A program made the translations under genes and the position numbers. 64,000 nucleotides of DNA from Hyphomonas oceanitis SCH89. Lineage in GTDB: Bacteria; Pseudomonadota; Alphaproteobacteria; Caulobacterales; Hyphomonadaceae. The notes below the pieces were generated by a model. The model ran no database searches. It saw nothing but the letters and a program-made list of their open reading frames with translations, and had not been told where the DNA came from. How positions within the stretch are numbered: position 1 is the stretch's first letter; each line of letters opens with the position of its first letter. Where the stretch lies: positions 51,301 through 115,300 of the forward strand of contig NZ_ARYL01000009.1 in the NCBI RefSeq assembly GCF_000685295.1, in the 5' to 3' direction. Below, one piece after another: positions 60,939-64,000 of the stretch.

Positions 60939-62446
60939 TCCGCAACCCTCGCTTTTTGGGCAGGGCGTCCCATGCGACGTGCACCTTCAGCGACCGCTAG
61001 GACGGAGGCAGCAACAGCATCGATACGCCCTGTCGAACGCGCCTTGGCCAGCTTCAGATTATTTGCAGGATCTCGGAGACAGACAGCATCAGCGAAGGCA
61101 GAACGCAGCAGAAGTGAAGGGCGAGATTTTACACGGCCATCATATGCAGCTCGTCTGAACCGCTCGCAGTCTTCGCCGCCGTCTCGAAAGCCCATGCCCC
61201 GCCAAACGATGGGAACACGTATGCCCGCTTGATCAAGAGCCTCGGCGAATTCTGCCTGCTTGAAGCGATCCGCAATGATGCAGCCAATACGCTCATCTTC
61301 AACTTGGTCTATAACTTCCCTTAGCCAGGGCGAAACAGGGACAGTCTTATCGCCAAGCGTATTCAGTTCGCCGCGTTCCTGCATTTCGAGGTAGCGGCCT
61401 GACACGCCGTCAGCAGCGCCACGGTCGCCGAGTGTGGGGCTCGTTGGAAATGTTCCCAGGGATTCGAGACGGCCAGTCGCGGGCCAGTAAAAGGCGACGG
61501 CAGACATGGAGGCAGATCCGCCAAGGTCAATTCCAATTATGCACTCCCCTTGCCTAGGCGGGAGATTGGCGGTCTCACAGGCGAGCCATTCGTCCAGAGT
61601 GAGAAGCAAGTCGCGGGTTTCGCCACTGACCCTTTCGTTTCGGTTGTATAGTCGGAAAGAATTGAGGGTGCTGCCGCCGCGCGCAGAAGCCCGTTTCGCT
61701 TCCGCCTTAAGCCAATCAATTGAAGAGCCGATGCCATGTTTGGCGCCAGGGTTAGCAATCTTGAGAGTTTCCAGATCGTCCACAGGCAATCCGGGTGCTG
61801 GCCTATGCTCTTGGACATAAACGCCTGCCTGTTCAGAGTCGCACCAGATGCTGAAAGGGTGGGAGTCGTCGGCAGCAGAAGTGGAGATAATTAGAGCTTT
61901 GCCGGACCGCTTACCAAGACCGGACAAAAGCGCGTGCTCTAGGTCGTCTCCCTTGTCAGCAGCCCAGTGTCCCCTCTCGTCCATTAGAACAAGTGTTGGC
62001 GCCGAGCCGAGGGCTGACCGTCCATCAGCAGCAATGGCCCGTAGGAAATGACTGCCGCCTGTTTCATCCTCGTATTCGATTTCAAGGCGCGGCGAACGAC
62101 GAAACGTAAGGCGCTTCTGAATGTCTTCGGGAAGGAACCGGGCGAAGCTGGCAACAAATTCCCAAGCGATTCTTGCTTGGTCACGGGTACGGGCAGCAAT
62201 CACAATTTCCCGACGCGGCTGATCATCCCACTCGCCGAGCAGTGATCCTAGAGCAATGCCAGATGACAGTGCCGTTTTCGCATTGCCCCTGCCAATGGAA
62301 AGGACTGCAATGTTATTCTTGAGATCGAGAGCGCCTCGAACAAATTTTTTCTGAAAAGGTGCGAGCTTTAGACATTGCCCCGCCTTAGGCCCTTCCGGGA
62401 TCTTCAGCGTTTCCAGGAACTGAATGGCCTTGGTCGCCGGGGTCAT
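60929..62446 (-). CDS. Terminase large subunit
   Basis: A 505-residue DNA packaging motor. ATPase: APFQKKFVRGA adenine site, Walker A-like IGRGNAKTALSSG, Walker B TLVLMDERGHW and coupling motif ISTSAADD. Nuclease: GIDLGGSASMSAVAFY, IIADRFKQAEF and RIDAVAASVLA. The start ATG 62446 is chosen because ACGAGG lies 7 nt upstream; a GTG 21 bp earlier is in frame. No small terminase was found beside it. Confidence 0.9.
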   Translation of the reverse strand: MTPATKAIQFLETLKIPEGPKAGQCLKLAPFQKKFVRGALDLKNNIAVLSIGRGNAKTALSSGIALGSLLGEWDDQPRREIVIAARTRDQARIAWEFVASFARFLPEDIQKRLTFRRSPRLEIEYEDETGGSHFLRAIAADGRSALGSAPTLVLMDERGHWAADKGDDLEHALLSGLGKRSGKALIISTSAADDSHPFSIWCDSEQAGVYVQEHRPAPGLPVDDLETLKIANPGAKHGIGSSIDWLKAEAKRASARGGSTLNSFRLYNRNERVSGETRDLLLTLDEWLACETANLPPRQGECIIGIDLGGSASMSAVAFYWPATGRLESLGTFPTSPTLGDRGAADGVSGRYLEMQERGELNTLGDKTVPVSPWLREVIDQVEDERIGCIIADRFKQAEFAEALDQAGIRVPIVWRGMGFRDGGEDCERFRRAAYDGRVKSRPSLLLRSAFADAVCLRDPANNLKLAKARSTGRIDAVAASVLAVAEGARRMGRPAQKARVAEWV

Positions 62447-62782
62447 AGGCCGGACCTCGTAGGACACAGCGCGAAAGCGTTAGCCCCCCCCTCGATACGT
62501 CCCCCCTCAACGGACCGAGCATTGGTACCTTTTATAATATTTGTGTGTCTCCGAATTCGCATTCGCTAAATATATCAGAGAGAAGAACATAAACGGAACA
62601 TTCTTGTGTAGTCGAATGACAGTAACGAGGATCATAGGGACTTAGCCAAGATAGAAAATCACTGTCGGCCCTAGTCTATCAACTGTCCTCTCTGCCTCAG
62701 CACCTATCAAACTAACCAGAATTCATAGAGCTGCAGGCGCTGCCCCTTGCAGGGGGGGTGTTATTAGTGGTCGATACCAGAA
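62447..62782. other. Non-coding gap of 336 bp in the satellite, with promoter elements
   Basis: No credible gene is seen between the Prim-Pol and terminase genes, where phages usually place the small terminase. The stretch is AT-rich around 62521-62680 and holds the LexA box and -10-like elements (reverse strand TATATT at about 62571 and TATAAA-like near 62535). A GC-rich hairpin (CCCCTTGCAGGGG, around 62744-62756) near the Prim-Pol stop may end that transcript. Confidence 0.5.
62585..62599 (-). promoter_or_regulatory. LexA box upstream of the satellite terminase-capsid operon
   Basis: GAAC-ATAAACG-GAAC on the plus strand (GTTC-CGTTTAT-GTTC in the direction of terL) matches the alphaproteobacterial LexA operator perfectly. 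It lies 139 bp before the terL start, just upstream of a -10-like TATATT, and there is no other gene between it and the head operon. Confidence 0.7.
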
Positions 62783-63886
62783 CTATGGGTGAACGCCGGT
62801 TGCCTTTGATGTGAAGCGCCAGTGTGCCGCCCTCCCCGGCTTGCCTGGCATGGGCCGTATATAATCTCGCACCTGTTCGATATAACCGTAATGGCTGAGC
62901 GCCTTCTTGCCCTTCTTCACGGCATACAGCGTCAGCCCTAGCGCATCGGTATCAGCTAAGCCTGGAGCATTGACGGGAAATGTCTCTCCATCTCTCCAAC
63001 TCGATAGTAGATATGCCAGCAGCTGCACAGAGCACCGGTCCAACTCGTCGAAAGCAACACTCGGCAGCTCCCGAACACGCTTGGGACGAGCCATCGCCGC
63101 CGCCTCAACGCTACTGCCGATTAGGTTCTTGCCCTCAATCTCGTATTTCCATGCCGAGCGCGTAATCTTATCCACCTCAGCACCATCTTGTGCCACCTGA
63201 CAATGCTCGCTGCTGATGCTCTGTACCTGCTCTAGCAGTGCGTTGAAGCCTTCCTGCGTGTGCCCATGCTCAACTGCGCAATGCCGGGCCTGCCTCATCG
63301 CCTGATACCAAACAGTATCGTTGCGGCGCCCTTCCTGAATTGTTCCACCCAGGCGAATTACCTTGGGAGGCGAGGTGCCGTGATTAGTGTTGGACCACCG
63401 CACCTCGCCGCCTTTGACACCTTTGAGGAACGACCATTCGTGCGCGGTCGGCTCAGGCACGTCTGCCAATCGGCACAGGAACTCTTCAAGGTTCACGTTA
63501 TCAGCTGGTCGGTATTCAAAATCACCACGAGTGGAGCCTGGTGCAACTACATACGATCCCCTTCCAGCCTTCACGTCGATGTTGTGCCTTGAGCGTAGAT
63601 GAAAGCCCTGTAGTCCGCTCGCTCGGTAGTAAAGATGAAAACCTTTTTTCGTCTCTACGACAGCTCGCGTATCACCCAACTCCTGCTTGATCCAACTCAT
63701 CAGATTGAAGTCGCGGGTGTCTATATCCACCACAGCCAGATTCGATAAATCTAGCAGAATACCAATATTGCATTGCTGATTGCGCGGCTCGTCTGCCCAC
63801 CCGTTCAGGATGCCGCTACCGTATCCCCTTGCGAGCTTCTGGTAGCCAGACCGGATCGCCTCCTTGCCGTTCGCCGCCAAAGGCAT
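62783..63886 (-). CDS. Bifunctional DNA primase/polymerase (Prim-Pol), possibly 5'-disrupted
   Basis: A 367-residue archaeo-eukaryotic-type primase/polymerase. The catalytic aspartates lie in LAVVDIDTRDF and the third-strand motif in HNIDVKAGRGSYVVAPGSTRGDFEY. A primase C-terminal helical part (EGRRNDTVWYQAMRQARHCAVEHG) follows; no helicase domain. It would prime or copy satellite DNA. In frame upstream of the ATG the sequence reads LWEQYYSVGLRV, which looks like the missing family N-terminus, but no start codon exists before a stop at 63983-63985, so the 5' end may be frameshifted. Confidence 0.8.
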   Translation of the reverse strand: MPLAANGKEAIRSGYQKLARGYGSGILNGWADEPRNQQCNIGILLDLSNLAVVDIDTRDFNLMSWIKQELGDTRAVVETKKGFHLYYRASGLQGFHLRSRHNIDVKAGRGSYVVAPGSTRGDFEYRPADNVNLEEFLCRLADVPEPTAHEWSFLKGVKGGEVRWSNTNHGTSPPKVIRLGGTIQEGRRNDTVWYQAMRQARHCAVEHGHTQEGFNALLEQVQSISSEHCQVAQDGAEVDKITRSAWKYEIEGKNLIGSSVEAAAMARPKRVRELPSVAFDELDRCSVQLLAYLLSSWRDGETFPVNAPGLADTDALGLTLYAVKKGKKALSHYGYIEQVRDYIRPMPGKPGRAAHWRFTSKATGVHP

Positions 63887-64000
63887 GACACGCAGTCCAA
63901 CGGAGTAGTATTGTTCCCATAGACTGCAGAACGGACCCCTTTGCTCCTCTCTGTGCTGAACTATTTTTAAGGTAGCGTCCCATCAGATGGTGTAAATCGT
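63887..64000. other. Window edge upstream of the Prim-Pol gene
   Basis: The last 114 bp hold what looks like the beginning of the Prim-Pol coding sequence in two different frames: ATG at 63981-63983 in one frame (MGRYLKNSS) and the conserved LWEQYYSVG in another. Nothing else is recognisable. Confidence 0.4.

Larger units (their letters stand above)
56091..64000. mobile_element. Partial capsid-forming phage satellite-like element (right end outside window)
   Basis: From the 3' end of tRNA-Ser to the end of the window: one small unknown gene, then a leftward block of head-tail adaptor, portal, connector, protease, capsid, HNH nuclease, large terminase, and upstream a Prim-Pol. No tail, lysis, integrase or repressor genes are seen, and no room for tail genes exists before the tRNA. 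Genes here have more mixed codon use and several AT-rich gaps than the flanking chromosome. This is the composition of cf-PICIs, though a decayed prophage is possible. Confidence 0.65.

Noticed and set aside
56091..64000. Gene transfer agent head cluster
   Set aside because: Gene transfer agents of Rhodobacterales/Caulobacterales carry the head genes with a contiguous tail cluster, use portal-protease-capsid order and are not inserted at a tRNA; none of this fits.

Overview
The window looks like a high-GC alphaproteobacterial chromosome, most probably Hyphomonadaceae/Caulobacterales-like; no database search was possible, so the family is an inference. Support: a CcrM-type GANTC methyltransferase, the F1 (atpHAGDC) and F0 (atpI-B-E-F'-F) ATP synthase genes in two separate operons with duplicated b and b' subunits, AddAB instead of RecBCD, the tsaE-amgK-murU-addB-addA-trxA order, a smc-atpI junction, and perfect GTTC-N7-GTTC LexA boxes of the alphaproteobacterial type.

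Layout. 1-9.8 kb: a DUF305 membrane protein, then a leftward, largely overlapping cluster tsaE-amgK-murU-addB-addA-trxA (tRNA modification, MurNAc recycling, double-strand-break repair, thiol redox). 9.9-12.3 kb: a rightward ferredoxin reductase, [2Fe-2S] ferredoxin and thioesterase. 12.3-17.3 kb: leftward F1 ATP synthase. 17.4-26 kb: priA, a lipoprotein, several small unknowns, a cluster of REP-like hairpins, and a MoxR ATPase/CoxE-like VWA pair. 26-33.7 kb: leftward prfB (with its programmed frameshift), PBP1A, a TPR lipoprotein and ETF-ubiquinone oxidoreductase. 33.8-43 kb: a mixed stretch with a uracil-DNA glycosylase, hemerythrin, two arsenosugar-type glycosyltransferases, a BLUF photoreceptor, a radical SAM protein behind a LexA box, ccrM, mutY, dciA and two tandem DsbA-like lipoproteins. 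43-49.5 kb: smc and the F0 operon, closed by a 19-bp-stem terminator. 49.5-56 kb: a TIR-transmembrane protein, ychF, and a small Csu-type chaperone-usher pilus operon. 56,001-56,090: tRNA-Ser(GCU).

From the 3' end of that tRNA to the end of the window lies an incomplete mobile element with more AT-rich stretches than its surroundings. It carries a Prim-Pol type primase/polymerase, large terminase, HNH nuclease, HK97 major capsid, prohead protease, gp6-like connector, portal and head-tail adaptor, but no tail genes between the last head gene and the tRNA. This is the gene set of a capsid-forming phage satellite (cf-PICI-like). A perfect LexA box sits upstream of its terminase/capsid operon, suggesting that the packaging module answers to host DNA damage. 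Integrase and regulators, if present, lie beyond position 64,000.

A second notable locus is the ccrM promoter: five GANTC sites (three at exact 11-bp spacing, two matching the GcrA motif YGAKTCG), three DnaA-box-like nonamers at exact 12-bp spacing, and repeated GTTTCG inverted repeats, all within about 150 bp. Together these suggest that methyltransferase synthesis is tied to replication and to methylation state.
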